Shown here: positions 43,189 through 52,741 of the stretch, piece after piece
Layout of the letters: the number at the start of each line of letters is the position of its first letter
Position numbering within the stretch: the first letter of the stretch is position 1
Position numbers and translations under genes: made by a program
Source: Sporomusa sphaeroides DSM 2875
GTDB lineage: Bacteria > Bacillota > Negativicutes > Sporomusales > Sporomusaceae
Length of the DNA: 64,000 nucleotides
Assembly (NCBI RefSeq): GCF_001941975.2
Contig: NZ_CP146991.1
Coordinates: 3,035,001-3,099,000 of the forward strand
Direction of reading: 5' to 3'
The notes under the pieces: generated by a model
The model's database searches: none
The model's input: only the letters and a program-made list of their open reading frames with translations
Told to the model about the DNA's origin: nothing

Positions 43189-44343
43189 TCAAGTCAGGAA
43201 GGTTTCCGGTGCTGTCTGCTGTTCTTTCGGATGATAAATTTGGGCATTATAGGCCTGCGCATAACTGGGGGATAATTCTTCAAAATCGACAATGAACAGG
43301 TCCGGATTTCGCTTCAGGTCAAGCTCGACAAGCTGATTCATCACACGGCTGTCCTGACTGGATATAATGCGAACCACCGGAATGGTTTTGCTGTTTATGC
43401 CTGTTCCCAGAATCAAGCCGCCCTGCTGATTATTGAGCCGCACCATTTTACCCATGGGATAGATGGCCACATTCTGGGTGAAGATGTCGACAATGGCCGG
43501 ATTAAAATACTTTCCTGCCGCCTGATTTAAAATGGCGACCGCATAATACACCGGCGTAGGCCGCCGGTAAGGCACCCCGGCAATCAAACGGTCATATACA
43601 TCCGCGATACCGATAATTTGTGCATACTCGCAAATGGCAGTTCCCGTCAGTCCCAGGGGATAGCCGCTGCCATTCCAGCGCTCGTGATGCTGAAAGCAAG
43701 CATTAAGCACATCGACAGATAAGGTATCACAGTCCCGCAATATCTCCAAGGAATAAAAACAATGCCGCTTATACTCTTCTTTTTCATATTTGGTTAAATA
43801 ATAAGGAAATTGCCGCGCCAAATGCTTGGAGAATTTAGTTTTGCCGATATCATGCAGCATGGCTGCCAGTCCCAGTTCGTGCAGCTGTTTTTCATCATAG
43901 CCCATGGCAAGCCCTGTCATGACTGACAAAATGCAAGTATTAACAGCATGGGAAAACATGTACTCTTCTTTACGGCGTATATCCAGCAGGTAAGGCATCA
44001 TTGCCGGGTCCTGCTCCAGCTGATTAATGAAATTACTAACCATATTCTTGACCTGGCTAAGATTTATTCCTTTCCCGACACTAAACTGATTGATGGTCTC
44101 GCGGGCAGCCGCCATAGCCGCTTGCCGGTCCTGGGGCGTATTGAAATCCTCTATTTCAATAGCAGCTGCCTGCGACTCAGGTGTGCCGACAAACAGTGAA
44201 TCAATACCTTTATTGCGGAGATACCGAAGATACCGTTCCTTAATTTCTACGCCCTCATGAAGCAAAACCGTACCATCGGCTAAAAAAAGCGGTTTTGATA
44301 GGTACATGCCTGGCTGTATTGCATCTAAAGATATGCGCTGCAT
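43189..44343 (-). CDS. HD-GYP domain phosphodiesterase
   Basis: 384-aa cytosolic protein. An N-terminal region (about 1-110) resembles the DUF3391-like segment often before HD-GYP domains. The C-terminal HD-GYP domain has MLHDIGKTKFSKH and HHERWNGSGYP. The usual Asp before Gly-x-Gly-Tyr-Pro is Asn here. Likely hydrolyses cyclic di-GMP or a related dinucleotide. The ATG at 44343 follows GGAAGGA; a GTG at 44352 overlaps that site. Confidence 0.88.
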   Translation of the reverse strand: MQRISLDAIQPGMYLSKPLFLADGTVLLHEGVEIKERYLRYLRNKGIDSLFVGTPESQAAAIEIEDFNTPQDRQAAMAAARETINQFSVGKGINLSQVKNMVSNFINQLEQDPAMMPYLLDIRRKEEYMFSHAVNTCILSVMTGLAMGYDEKQLHELGLAAMLHDIGKTKFSKHLARQFPYYLTKYEKEEYKRHCFYSLEILRDCDTLSVDVLNACFQHHERWNGSGYPLGLTGTAICEYAQIIGIADVYDRLIAGVPYRRPTPVYYAVAILNQAAGKYFNPAIVDIFTQNVAIYPMGKMVRLNNQQGGLILGTGINSKTIPVVRIISSQDSRVMNQLVELDLKRNPDLFIVDFEELSPSYAQAYNAQIYHPKEQQTAPETFLT

Positions 44344-44505
44344 AGAATCCACTCCTTCCCATGATAAGCATGCCGCCTACCAGCTTTACATATATCTATA
44401 TATATATTATCGAAGATAAATAAAAATTCTTAAAAAAAAAACCGCTGATGCGGTCCTTACACTCCTTTGGCGTATGCCTGGGAAGGTTAACCGCCGGCAG
44501 CAAAA

Positions 44506-44545
44506 TACCCTCCTGCAGCTGCCAAATGGCAGCCGCAGGAGGGTA
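44506..44545 (-). terminator. Terminator of the carboxynorspermidine operon
   Basis: TACCCTCCTGC...GCAGGAGGGTA with an inner GCTGCCA/TGGCAGC stem, then TTTTGC on the minus strand. Confidence 0.87.
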
Positions 44546-44562
44546 ATATATCCCGCCTACTA

Positions 44563-45822
44563 TTAAACAGATTCTAATGAGGTAATAACCGGTGGCGTAA
44601 AGGGTACCGGAGACTCAACAACTTCCGTAGGCAGACCCATGGTATCCAGCAAATCGATAAACGGCCTGGGGTCCAGCTCCTCTACATTCACCATATGCTT
44701 TACATCCCAGGTGCCGCGGGCCACCAAAATAGCCGCCGCTGCTGCCGGAACCCCTGCCGTATAGCTTATGGCCTGAGACTCCACTTCTTGATAGCATTCG
44801 GCATGATCACAGGTATTGTAGATAAAGATTTCCCGCTTGGCTTTATCCTTGGTACCCCGGATAAAGTTCCCGATGCAAGTCTTGCCGGTATAGCCGGGAG
44901 CCAAAGACGACGGATCAGGCAGCACCGCTTTTAATACTTTAATCGGCGCAATCTCTATGCCTTCGGCTACTTTTACCGGTTTTTCCGAAAGCAGTCCAAT
45001 ATTATTCAAAACAGAAAACACATTCAGATAATGGTCGCCAAAGCCCATCCAAAAACGAATGGAGTTTGCATCAATGTTTTTTGACAGCGAATGCAATTCA
45101 TCATGACCTGTCAGATATACCGGGCAGGTCCCTACCACCGGGAAATCATAATCCATTCTTATGGAATGAACTTTTTGCAGCACCCACTGGCGGTCAATCC
45201 AGGTCCATACCTTCTTAAATTCCCGGAAGTTAATCTCCGGATCGAAGTTGGTGGCAAAATACTTGCCATGGCTGCCGGCATTAACATCCAATATATCAAT
45301 AGTATCAATGGTATCAAAATATTCTTTTTGGGCCAGCGCACACCAGGCATTAACCACCCCGGGATCAAAACCGATGCCTAAAATTGCGGTAATCCCCTGC
45401 TGCTCGCAGCGCTCTTTGCGTTTCCACTCATAGTTAGCGTACCAGGGCGGATTCTCACAAACCTTGTCTGGTTCTTCATGAATAGCCGTATCCATATACA
45501 CGGCACCGGTTTCTATACAAGCCTCCAAAACCGACATATTAATATACGACTGCCCTACATTAATAACAATTTCCGACTGAGTATCTTTGATTAAATCAAT
45601 CAAAGACGGAATATCCAACGCATTCACTGTCCGTGAATACAGTTTTTTTGTTGAGTCTTTCAAATGATTTTTTCGCAGTACGCTTTCAATAATGGCATCG
45701 CACTTTTGCTGAGTACGTGAGGCAATACAAATATCGCCCAGCACATCATTGTTCATAGCGCATTTATGCGCGACTACATGGGCTACGCCCCCGGCACCGA
45801 TGATCAAAACATTTTTTTTCAT
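44563..45822 (-). CDS. Carboxynorspermidine/carboxyspermidine dehydrogenase
   Basis: 419-aa saccharopine dehydrogenase-like oxidoreductase (VLIIGAGGVAHVVAHKCA at the N-terminus, GFDPGVVNAWCA, NAGSHGKY). It condenses aspartate semialdehyde with putrescine or diaminopropane using NADPH. Identity is supported by the decarboxylase gene directly upstream. The ATG at 45822 follows GAAGGAGAG. Gives carboxy(nor)spermidine in the cytosol, the route to (nor)spermidine without S-adenosylmethioninamine. Confidence 0.92.
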   Translation of the reverse strand: MKKNVLIIGAGGVAHVVAHKCAMNNDVLGDICIASRTQQKCDAIIESVLRKNHLKDSTKKLYSRTVNALDIPSLIDLIKDTQSEIVINVGQSYINMSVLEACIETGAVYMDTAIHEEPDKVCENPPWYANYEWKRKERCEQQGITAILGIGFDPGVVNAWCALAQKEYFDTIDTIDILDVNAGSHGKYFATNFDPEINFREFKKVWTWIDRQWVLQKVHSIRMDYDFPVVGTCPVYLTGHDELHSLSKNIDANSIRFWMGFGDHYLNVFSVLNNIGLLSEKPVKVAEGIEIAPIKVLKAVLPDPSSLAPGYTGKTCIGNFIRGTKDKAKREIFIYNTCDHAECYQEVESQAISYTAGVPAAAAAILVARGTWDVKHMVNVEELDPRPFIDLLDTMGLPTEVVESPVPFTPPVITSLESV

Positions 45823-45857
45823 TTCTCTCTCCTTCACTTGTCTAAAAATTTATTTTG

Positions 45858-46961
45858 TTAGGATAAACTATTTACAAAATCCGCGTAACTAAACTTGCGG
45901 ACAACCTCTATCGTATCATCCAGCCTTCGCACAGCAATGGCCGGCATCTTGAGTCCATTAAACCAGTTCTTCTTTACCATCGTATAACCGGCGGCATCGG
46001 CAAACCGTATTTCACTGCCGACCTCCAGTTTATCTTTAAAATTAAAAGTGCCAAAAACGTCGCCTGCCAAACAAGAGCGTCCGGCAACCATGTACGGATA
46101 CTTGCCGTTATCGCCGCCCTCCAGCTTGGCTGACAGCCTGTATATCAATAAATCCAGCATATGTCCTTCTACCGATGCGTCGACAATAGCGATGTCCTGC
46201 TCATTATGCACCAAGTCAACCACAGTGGTGACAAGTTCGGCACAGCCGGTAATCGCACTCTCACCCGGTTCCAGATAGACTTGTACGTCAAACGCATTAG
46301 CAAAGTCTGCCAGTTTTTTACTAAACTTTTCAACCGGATAGCCCTCTTTGGTAAAATACAACCCACCGCCAAGACTTACCCATTGAAGTTGTCTGAGCAC
46401 ATCTCCATAGCATTCGCCAAGGGTATCCAACTGGGCGGCAAAACCTTCAAAATCATCATTTTCGCAATTATAATGAAACATTAAGCCGCTGAGACGGGAA
46501 ATTTGTTGTGTCAGCACCGCTTTGTCCACCACACCCAGCCGTGAATATTTGCGCGCCGGGTCGGCCAGATCAAAATGAGAGTGGCTGATGCCGGGGTTTA
46601 CCCGCAAACCAAGTTTAGCAGTCTTGGCCAGGTCATAATACCGCTCCAGCTGGGAAACCGAATTAAAAATAATTTTGTCGGCAAAGCCGGTTATCTCCCG
46701 GATATCCTCCTCAGAATAACCCACACAATAGGCGTGAGTCTCTTTGCCAAATTTCTCATAGCCCAGGCGGGCTTCAAACAGAGAACTGGAGGTAGTGCCG
46801 TCCATATACTGCCGCATCAAGTCGAATACACACCAAGTGGAAAAACACTTGAGCGCCAGTACTGATTTGGCTCCGGATAGCTGACGTACCTGCTCAATGA
46901 TTTGTAGATTGCGCAGCAATTTTTTCTCATCAATAAGATAGTAGGGAGTAGCAATTTTCAT
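45858..46961 (-). CDS. nspC: Carboxynorspermidine decarboxylase
   Basis: 367-aa PLP-dependent fold-III decarboxylase: ALKCFSTW contains the PLP Lys, and GLRVNPGISHSHF, SLGGGLYF and EPGESAI follow, close to NspC. It converts carboxynorspermidine or carboxyspermidine to norspermidine or spermidine. AAAGGAGCG precedes the ATG. First gene of a two-gene operon with the dehydrogenase 35 bp downstream. Confidence 0.92.
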   Translation of the reverse strand: MKIATPYYLIDEKKLLRNLQIIEQVRQLSGAKSVLALKCFSTWCVFDLMRQYMDGTTSSSLFEARLGYEKFGKETHAYCVGYSEEDIREITGFADKIIFNSVSQLERYYDLAKTAKLGLRVNPGISHSHFDLADPARKYSRLGVVDKAVLTQQISRLSGLMFHYNCENDDFEGFAAQLDTLGECYGDVLRQLQWVSLGGGLYFTKEGYPVEKFSKKLADFANAFDVQVYLEPGESAITGCAELVTTVVDLVHNEQDIAIVDASVEGHMLDLLIYRLSAKLEGGDNGKYPYMVAGRSCLAGDVFGTFNFKDKLEVGSEIRFADAAGYTMVKKNWFNGLKMPAIAVRRLDDTIEVVRKFSYADFVNSLS

Positions 46962-47398
46962 TCTTCAACGCTCCTTTATTGGACATAAAAACGAGCCACC
47001 TCGCCCTGTGCAACCCGCTAAACCGGATTGATGAACCAAGCAGCTGTGTCATCCTGCTGCGTAACCACTACTTTTTTATTTTTACTCATTAATAATAGCA
47101 AAAATCCACGCATTTGTCGATATTTCTTTAAAAACTAGCAAAAATTATGCTTAAAATCCTTCTACATCGGCAAAGCTTGCTATTATTTGCTCTGTTAGCG
47201 GCAAATATGCCAAAATTCTTCAATAGGCAGCCTCTGGCTAAAGTGCCAATCAGTGACAAGCCTCCCCGGCTACACCTTTTTTCCGGCCGCTGTCATAGTT
47301 TTGTCATATTTCCATGGTACGCTTTGGATAAGTCGATGGCACTAACAAACCTCTGACAGCCATCGTAAACCAAAACAATTTCTAAGGGAGGATATAGA
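46962..47398. other. Divergent intergenic region nspC / outer-membrane protein
   Basis: 437 bp holding the leaders of two divergent genes. The nspC side has a GC-richer stretch (46980-47070) with small inverted repeats after AT-rich sequence, so a structured leader is possible, but no known riboswitch was recognised. A 69-codon frame at 47147 has no ribosome site and is not called. Confidence 0.5.
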
Positions 47399-47938
47399 AT
47401 GAAAAAGAAAATTGCAACCCTGCTCACAGGCAGCCTGCTGGTAGCCGGTGTCGGTTTTGCCGCACCTATTACCGATTTACAGCAAAACGAGACTAGTATT
47501 GGCTATAACCACTACAACCTGGATGCAGCCGGGATGGATGTTGATAGTGACAACTTCTATCTGGAAAATGGAGTTTCCGACAGAGTAATTCTTGGTATCG
47601 AAAGAAACACCCTTACGGTTCCAGGATATCACACCAATTTTACCGATGTCTATGCACACTATAAGATGGACCCAAACATCCGCCTTATGCTTGGCAACCG
47701 GAACTACAGTGACGGCCCAAACAAAATGTTTTACGGTGTCGGCGCCAATGCCAACCTGGCACCGCAGCTTGACGGCTATGCCTCGGTAACTTCCAGCAGC
47801 ATTGCTACCGAGTGGCAAACAGGCGTAAATTACAAGCTGAACCAGCAAGCAGCCCTCCATCTTGGCTACAAATCCTACAAAGAAGACGGTGCTCCAAGAC
47901 TTGACGGCGTAGGCTTTGGTGCAAGTTACAATTTCTAG
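47399..47938 (+). CDS. Outer-membrane beta-barrel protein
   Basis: 179-aa protein with a signal peptide (KKKIATLLTGSLLVAGVGFAAP) and alternating amphipathic strands ending in a terminal Phe (GFGASYNF), the usual signal for outer-membrane assembly. Small barrel of about eight strands. GGGAGGATATAGA precedes the ATG. Function unknown. Direct evidence that the organism has an outer membrane. Confidence 0.87.
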   Translation: MKKKIATLLTGSLLVAGVGFAAPITDLQQNETSIGYNHYNLDAAGMDVDSDNFYLENGVSDRVILGIERNTLTVPGYHTNFTDVYAHYKMDPNIRLMLGNRNYSDGPNKMFYGVGANANLAPQLDGYASVTSSSIATEWQTGVNYKLNQQAALHLGYKSYKEDGAPRLDGVGFGASYNF

Positions 47939-47955
47939 TATTTCCATGATAAATA

Positions 47956-48015
47956 AAAAAACTAACAACCGGGAGAAGGTTTTTCAGCCGACTCCCACTG
48001 GTTGTTAGTTTTTTT
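47956..48015. terminator. Bidirectional terminator
   Basis: AAAAACTAACAACC at the left pairs with GGTTGTTAGTTTTT at the right, between convergent genes. It overlaps the last codons of the XRE gene. Confidence 0.87.
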
Positions 48016-48379
48016 GTCTATAGCCGTTTATAAGTTTTAAAAATTCTATCGCCAGAGCTAATTGCTCCGGACTTACGCGAGCATCCATTGCCTGACCCAC
48101 TACAGCAAAATAGTTAAAGTAATTTTTATCATTCAGCATTGTTCTGACTTTTGCTGCCTGCTCGATTTCTTCCAAGGTTTCCACATCATCGATTAAAAAA
48201 AATTCCACAGGGGTATTAAGTTTTTTCGCCAGCATTACAATCTTATCACGGCTTAACTGCCGGCGATTGTTTTCAATATGTGATATGTACGACTCAGTTA
48301 CATTGAGCAGCTTAGCCAATTGTTCAATAGTAAGAGAAAACCGGGAACGGATATATCGTACTTTATCACCAAACTTCAT
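48005..48379 (-). CDS. XRE-family transcriptional regulator
   Basis: 124-aa protein with an N-terminal HTH_XRE domain (FSLTIEQLAKLLNVTESYISHIENNRR, residues about 13-40) and a C-terminal region without a known domain. AGTAAGGG precedes the ATG. Target unknown. Confidence 0.88.
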   Translation of the reverse strand: MKFGDKVRYIRSRFSLTIEQLAKLLNVTESYISHIENNRRQLSRDKIVMLAKKLNTPVEFFLIDDVETLEEIEQAAKVRTMLNDKNYFNYFAVVGQAMDARVSPEQLALAIEFLKLINGYRQKN

Positions 48380-48424
48380 CCCTTACTTTCCTCCCAAACG
48401 GTATAAAGCCTCCCGCCAAACAAA

Positions 48425-48832
48425 TTACCGGCAACTACCTATAGCACTGTCCTCTTCCATACTCCCGCCCAGCTGCCTTAGCGCCTCTCCTACCTTGGCT
48501 TCCACTTCACCTAGCGCATGGCCAAATACCAGAACATTTACTTCCAGTTCCAGCGAATCCAGGACAATACCGCTTACATTCCTCCAGCAGTTTGAAGGAA
48601 TTACATCCACCTGCTCCAAGCGGGTAAGTGACAAAAAGAGAAAATGCTCCACCGCCAGTTTTGATAATTTGGCCAGAATTTTGATATGGCCTAAAATGAT
48701 GTTGTTACAGGCTACTCCCCGGCCAATGGTCATGATACATTCCCGCAATAGCTCCTCGGCTTGTGCGGTGGTCATCGGTTTTTCGAAAAGAATCCGGTAA
48801 TGCCGGCTAAAAATTGCAGCGTCATCAGTCAC
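48425..48832 (-). CDS. Unknown protein linked to the CobW GTPase gene
   Basis: About 135 aa, no recognised domain. The likely start is GTG at 48832, after GAGGAGG and overlapping the CobW stop; the open frame extends to 48886. Translational coupling to the GTPase suggests that they work together, perhaps in cobalt, zinc or corrinoid handling for the methanol system. Last gene of the mta unit. Confidence 0.7.
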   Translation of the reverse strand: MTDDAAIFSRHYRILFEKPMTTAQAEELLRECIMTIGRGVACNNIILGHIKILAKLSKLAVEHFLFLSLTRLEQVDVIPSNCWRNVSGIVLDSLELEVNVLVFGHALGEVEAKVGEALRQLGGSMEEDSAIGSCR

Positions 48833-49418
48833 AGCGAACGACCTCCTCAAGCACGGTAAGGGGCAACTCCTGGGCTGCGCTGGCAATTACCACCTTCAGA
48901 CGCTCATCAAATTCCTGTAAATCCTGGTTAATTTTCCGGATATCCTCACCGTCCAGATCGGCTTTGTTCAGGATAATTAAATCACTGCCTGCTATCTGCC
49001 CAAGCACCAGCGGCTTTAACATAGCAATCAGCTCCGACCATCGCCCCCGGTCAACGATAGTTACCGTTTTGAATGAAGAGTAAACATTACTATATTTTTT
49101 TAGCGACTTGGCTGTCTTTGAGGGATATGCCAGACCTGTCATCTCAATGATCACCCATTCCGGATGTATTGTCTCATAAATTTCGCCGACAGCACTAATC
49201 AAATCACTGGTGATCTGGCAACACACACAGCCGCCAAATAACCGTTTTACTTGCAGGCCGCTATGGGAGAAAAGCTGGTCGTCAATCCCGTCTGCACCAA
49301 TCTCGTTCTCAATAATGGCTACCGTTTCCTGCCGTATAGCTGTCAGGTATTTGGCTACCTGTAATATGGTTGTCGTTTTGCCGGATCCTAAAAAACCGCC
49401 GAAGAGCAAAATCCGCAT
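48825..49418 (-). CDS. CobW/COG0523-type G3E GTPase
   Basis: 197-aa metallochaperone-type GTPase: Walker A GGFLGSGKTT at the N-terminus, the metal-binding CxCC motif (GGCVCCQI), IEMTG and the NKAD guanine motif. Lacks the C-terminal domain of long CobW proteins. The ATG at 49418 follows GAGGAGGAG. In the methanol cluster it may insert or deliver a metal (zinc for MtaB, or cobalt for corrinoids), which is inference. Confidence 0.87.
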   Translation of the reverse strand: MRILLFGGFLGSGKTTTILQVAKYLTAIRQETVAIIENEIGADGIDDQLFSHSGLQVKRLFGGCVCCQITSDLISAVGEIYETIHPEWVIIEMTGLAYPSKTAKSLKKYSNVYSSFKTVTIVDRGRWSELIAMLKPLVLGQIAGSDLIILNKADLDGEDIRKINQDLQEFDERLKVVIASAAQELPLTVLEEVVRCD

Positions 49419-49599
49419 AAATTTCTCCTCCTCTAGACTCCCGAATCTTACAACATCTGTATTCCGCGTTAAAGAATCTGACAGGTTCAGGCGGGTGGTG
49501 CCGCCTGCAAAACTAGTTAGCACGATATAATATAGATAGGTTTATAGTGTAAAGGGGTTATCCCCATAGGTTTGGAGACAACCCCTAACTGCCACAGAA

Positions 49600-50397
49600 C
49601 TACCAGACAAATGCATCCCGGCGATAGGCTTCAAGATAGTTGCAGCAAAAATTATCCCGGCCGGCCAGCGTTTCGGCCGTAATTATGCTTGCCATCATAG
49701 CCTTATCCAGCGGATTAATAATCAAACTATCCAACCCCTTGGCAATTCCCATAACGGCAAACATTTGATTCATGAATTTCCGGTTAGGCAATCCATAAGA
49801 GATATTGGACAAGCCGCAGATAGTATGGACTCCCGGAAAGTTAGCGGTAATGACCTGTATGGCATCCAGAAACTCAATCCCGAAAGAATCACTGGTAGCC
49901 ACCGGCTGAACCAAAGCATCTACATAGATATTATCAATCGGTATATTGTGCTGCACCAGATTATTGATCAGCTTATCGGCAATTTTCAGTCTGGCTTCCG
50001 TAGTCTCAGGCATACCGTCATCACTCATGCACAAAGCCACAACTTTGAGATCGGTTCCGGCAATAACCGGCAATAGCGCATAATACCGGTCTTTTTCCAA
50101 AGAGATGGAGTTAACCATCGCCGTTCCTTTATGAACGGCAAGTCCCTGCTCCACACACTTGGGGTCAGGACTGTCAATACAACACGGCAAATCAACAGCT
50201 TCCTGCACTATTTTTACCAGCCACTTGAGATATTCCGCTTCTTTTCCCACAAAAATACCAGCATTAACATCAATATAATGTGCTCCGGCTTCAAACTGGT
50301 CTTTGGCTACTTTTTGAATGGCGGCGGTATCCTGCGCCTCGATAGCCGCTGCGATAGCCTTGCGGCTGGAATTGATCAACTCACCAACAACGTTCAT
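49600..50397 (-). CDS. Methyltetrahydrofolate:corrinoid methyltransferase-like protein
   Basis: 265-aa pterin-binding TIM barrel (INSSRKAI, GAHYIDVNAGIF, DSPDPKCVEQGL, ICGLSNISYGLP) of the MtvA/MtgA/AcsE group. It would move the methyl group from methylated MtaC to tetrahydrofolate, feeding the Wood-Ljungdahl pathway. It follows mtaB by 54 bp. The folate-type second methyltransferase argues for an acetogen, not a CoM-using methanogen. Confidence 0.88.
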   Translation of the reverse strand: MNVVGELINSSRKAIAAAIEAQDTAAIQKVAKDQFEAGAHYIDVNAGIFVGKEAEYLKWLVKIVQEAVDLPCCIDSPDPKCVEQGLAVHKGTAMVNSISLEKDRYYALLPVIAGTDLKVVALCMSDDGMPETTEARLKIADKLINNLVQHNIPIDNIYVDALVQPVATSDSFGIEFLDAIQVITANFPGVHTICGLSNISYGLPNRKFMNQMFAVMGIAKGLDSLIINPLDKAMMASIITAETLAGRDNFCCNYLEAYRRDAFVW

Positions 50398-50451
50398 GAT
50401 GTATTCCCCCTTCTGCCTGCGCTTCCCCGATCCCCTTAATTGACCGGTCAG

Positions 50452-51831
50452 TTACTTAAGATCGTACTCGGCAGGGATAAACGTATCCAGATCCAATTCG
50501 CCTTTAATTTCATGCCAGAATTTTTCTTCATCATCAGGAATAGCAGCTACCTGATTATCCATAATATCCAGCCAGTTTTTCTCACGCTCGGCAATTAACA
50601 CTTCATTATTGGCAACAGCTTTTCTGATGGCATCAATAGCCAGCTTGGCACCGGCTTTGGTCTTCAGGAAAGGCGTCTTGGCCTTGACCAATTCCTTACT
50701 AAGATCCATAACAACGTCAGGCCGCAAAATATATGCCTGAGGGTCCCATTTCGAGTCAGAATCGGCGAGCAGATCCCTGAAGGTAATGCTATAGCCTTTT
50801 TGTTTGGCCACATTCATCAGCCGGCAATCATAAATCAACTGCTCAATCGAAACCACAGGGGCTATATCTGATAAGAGACGTACCGGCGTAACAGATTCAT
50901 TGCTCCACAAATCGGCTACGGCTGCGGCAATATTGCCGACAGCGCTTAAATGAGCGCACGCCGCCGATTTCCCTTCCATAGCAATAGGTACACCCGCAAT
51001 GGCTTTACAATATACGCCTTCATAACCGCAGTCCTTGTTGGGACCAACAGCACCGGCTTCATAAGCGGCGAGAGTTCTGGCCACACTGGCTACCCGTACT
51101 ACTGCCGCAAACACATTAGGGATAAAGCCTTTGTGCGCCAGGACCATGGCAGTATTGGCAAAACCGCAGGCCGTATCGCCGGCTGCCTGGGAACCATTTT
51201 CACCGGCAATGCGCACAATATGCTCCCAGAGGAACTTCATATCCCGCGTGCCCATAACGCCCAGCGCAAAGATAACCTTGGTTAAATCGGCATTTACCAG
51301 GGCATCGTCATGGATTTCTTTACCGCCGGTGGATTCGATGGCGATAAAATCCGCCCCGCCTTTAGCTGATCCTTCTATTGTCCTGAGAAGATTGTCAAAG
51401 ATCTCACCACTGCGCATTAACGGCGGCCGTTTAAATTCGCGCACATCGCCGGGGGTGCTGCGCAGAGCGCTTTTCAGCCCATATTTGGCTTCATACTCAA
51501 ACATGGCATTGCGCAGCAGGTTACTGATTTCGATTCCCCATTCCGGTACCAGCGTCATCTCCGGCAGCATTTCAAATTCCACCACAAGTCCGGTTGCATA
51601 TAACTCTTTGGCCCGTTTGAGAACTCCGTTAATCATTTCGGTATAAATCTCTTTGATCTCCGGCATAGTGCTTGCCGTAACTTCCATGGGCGGCAAAGTA
51701 AAGTTAAGCTCCGGATAAATTTCACCACCGCCGATAACCATCCCGTTTTTGCATTTGACAGGATTGGGAGCACTGCCATAGACAAAATCGTTTAACGAAT
51801 TATACGCTAATTTTTCAAAGCTTTTTGCCAT
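50452..51831 (-). CDS. mtaB: Methanol:corrinoid methyltransferase
   Basis: 459-aa MtaB (FEKLAYNSLNDFVYGSAPNPV at the N-terminus, about one family length). It activates methanol on a zinc ion and methylates the cob(I)amide of MtaC. Close to MtaB of Methanosarcina and acetogens over the whole length (GGADFIAIESTGGKE, ACAHLSAVGNIAAA). AAGGAGGTATGGC overlaps the ribosome site. Preceded by mtaC and followed by the folate methyltransferase. Confidence 0.95.
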   Translation of the reverse strand: MAKSFEKLAYNSLNDFVYGSAPNPVKCKNGMVIGGGEIYPELNFTLPPMEVTASTMPEIKEIYTEMINGVLKRAKELYATGLVVEFEMLPEMTLVPEWGIEISNLLRNAMFEYEAKYGLKSALRSTPGDVREFKRPPLMRSGEIFDNLLRTIEGSAKGGADFIAIESTGGKEIHDDALVNADLTKVIFALGVMGTRDMKFLWEHIVRIAGENGSQAAGDTACGFANTAMVLAHKGFIPNVFAAVVRVASVARTLAAYEAGAVGPNKDCGYEGVYCKAIAGVPIAMEGKSAACAHLSAVGNIAAAVADLWSNESVTPVRLLSDIAPVVSIEQLIYDCRLMNVAKQKGYSITFRDLLADSDSKWDPQAYILRPDVVMDLSKELVKAKTPFLKTKAGAKLAIDAIRKAVANNEVLIAEREKNWLDIMDNQVAAIPDDEEKFWHEIKGELDLDTFIPAEYDLK

Positions 51832-51861
51832 TTTGCCATACCTCCTTCAATGTATTACGTA

Positions 51862-52500
51862 TTATTGTTTTCCCGCCAGTATTTTTTTTGCAACATCAAC
51901 CGCCACTACAGCATCTTCCGCATAGCAGTCGGCATTTATGCTCTTGGCATAGGCCTCGCTGACAGGAGCGCCGCCAATCATGAATACGAACTGGCTCCGT
52001 ACACCGGCCTTTTCAAATTCTTTGATTACACTGTCCATATAAGGCATTGTCGTCGTCAACAGCGCCGAGAGGCATATCATGTCGGCTCCAACCTCCTGGG
52101 CCTTGCTTAAAAATGCCTGTGCAGACACATCAATGCCCAAGTCATACATTTCGATACCGGCGCCTTTCAGCATCATGCGGACTAAGTTTTTCCCGATATC
52201 ATGCAGGTCGCCTTTAACGGTACCGATAACAGCTTTGCCGATAGGCTTAACGCCGGTGGCGGTTAGAACCGGTTCCAGCACCTGCATCCCTGCATTCATT
52301 GCCTTGGCAGCCATTAACATTTCAGGCACATATATTTCATTATTTTTGAATTTTTCCCCGATAACTGCCATAGCCTCAATTAATCCCTCATTTAGTAGTG
52401 CAGTGGGATCCACTTTTTGTGCCAAACCCTCAGATACCATTTCTTTTACTTTTACACCATTTCCTTGTTGTACATAAAGCGAAAGTTGATTAAAATCCAT
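51862..52500 (-). CDS. mtaC: Methanol corrinoid protein
   Basis: 212-aa corrinoid protein: N-terminal four-helix cap (residues about 1-85), then a B12-binding Rossmann fold with the cobalt-ligand motif GDLHDIGKNLV (H100) and GGAPVSE near the nucleotide-loop site. Carries the methyl group between MtaB and the folate methyltransferase. AGGAGGAAG precedes the ATG. First gene of the mtaC-mtaB unit. Confidence 0.94.
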   Translation of the reverse strand: MDFNQLSLYVQQGNGVKVKEMVSEGLAQKVDPTALLNEGLIEAMAVIGEKFKNNEIYVPEMLMAAKAMNAGMQVLEPVLTATGVKPIGKAVIGTVKGDLHDIGKNLVRMMLKGAGIEMYDLGIDVSAQAFLSKAQEVGADMICLSALLTTTMPYMDSVIKEFEKAGVRSQFVFMIGGAPVSEAYAKSINADCYAEDAVVAVDVAKKILAGKQ

Positions 52501-52572
52501 TTTTCTTCCTCCTTTTATTTTTTATGTCTTTTGTTTGATGAACCCTTTCGACATTCTCTTTTAACTGATTTC

Positions 52573-52578
52573 ATTATA
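52573..52578 (-). promoter_or_regulatory. Probable -10 box of the mtaCB unit
   Basis: Minus strand TATAAT about 73 bp before the mtaC ATG, with no good -35 box at 17 bases. This fits an activator-dependent promoter, perhaps under the PocR-AraC regulator encoded upstream. Confidence 0.5.
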
Positions 52579-52680
52579 GCATTGCTGCTATTCTGAAAAT
52601 TCGCCCCATTACTGCTCTTTTGAGTACAATCCGTGCATCCGTAAATATGTGAATAGAAAAACAAATAGACAGGCAAAAAA

Positions 52681-52712
52681 CGGCCGGCCCTCAGTCTCGA
52701 AGGGCCGGCCGG
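52681..52712 (-). terminator. Terminator between the regulatory and mtaCB units
   Basis: GC-rich stem GGCCGGCCCT with CGGCCGGCC complement followed by TTTTTTGCC on the minus strand. It splits the methanol locus into two transcription units. Confidence 0.9.
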
Positions 52713-52741
52713 CTCTGTTTTGGCAAGGTAAGCTATGGCTG

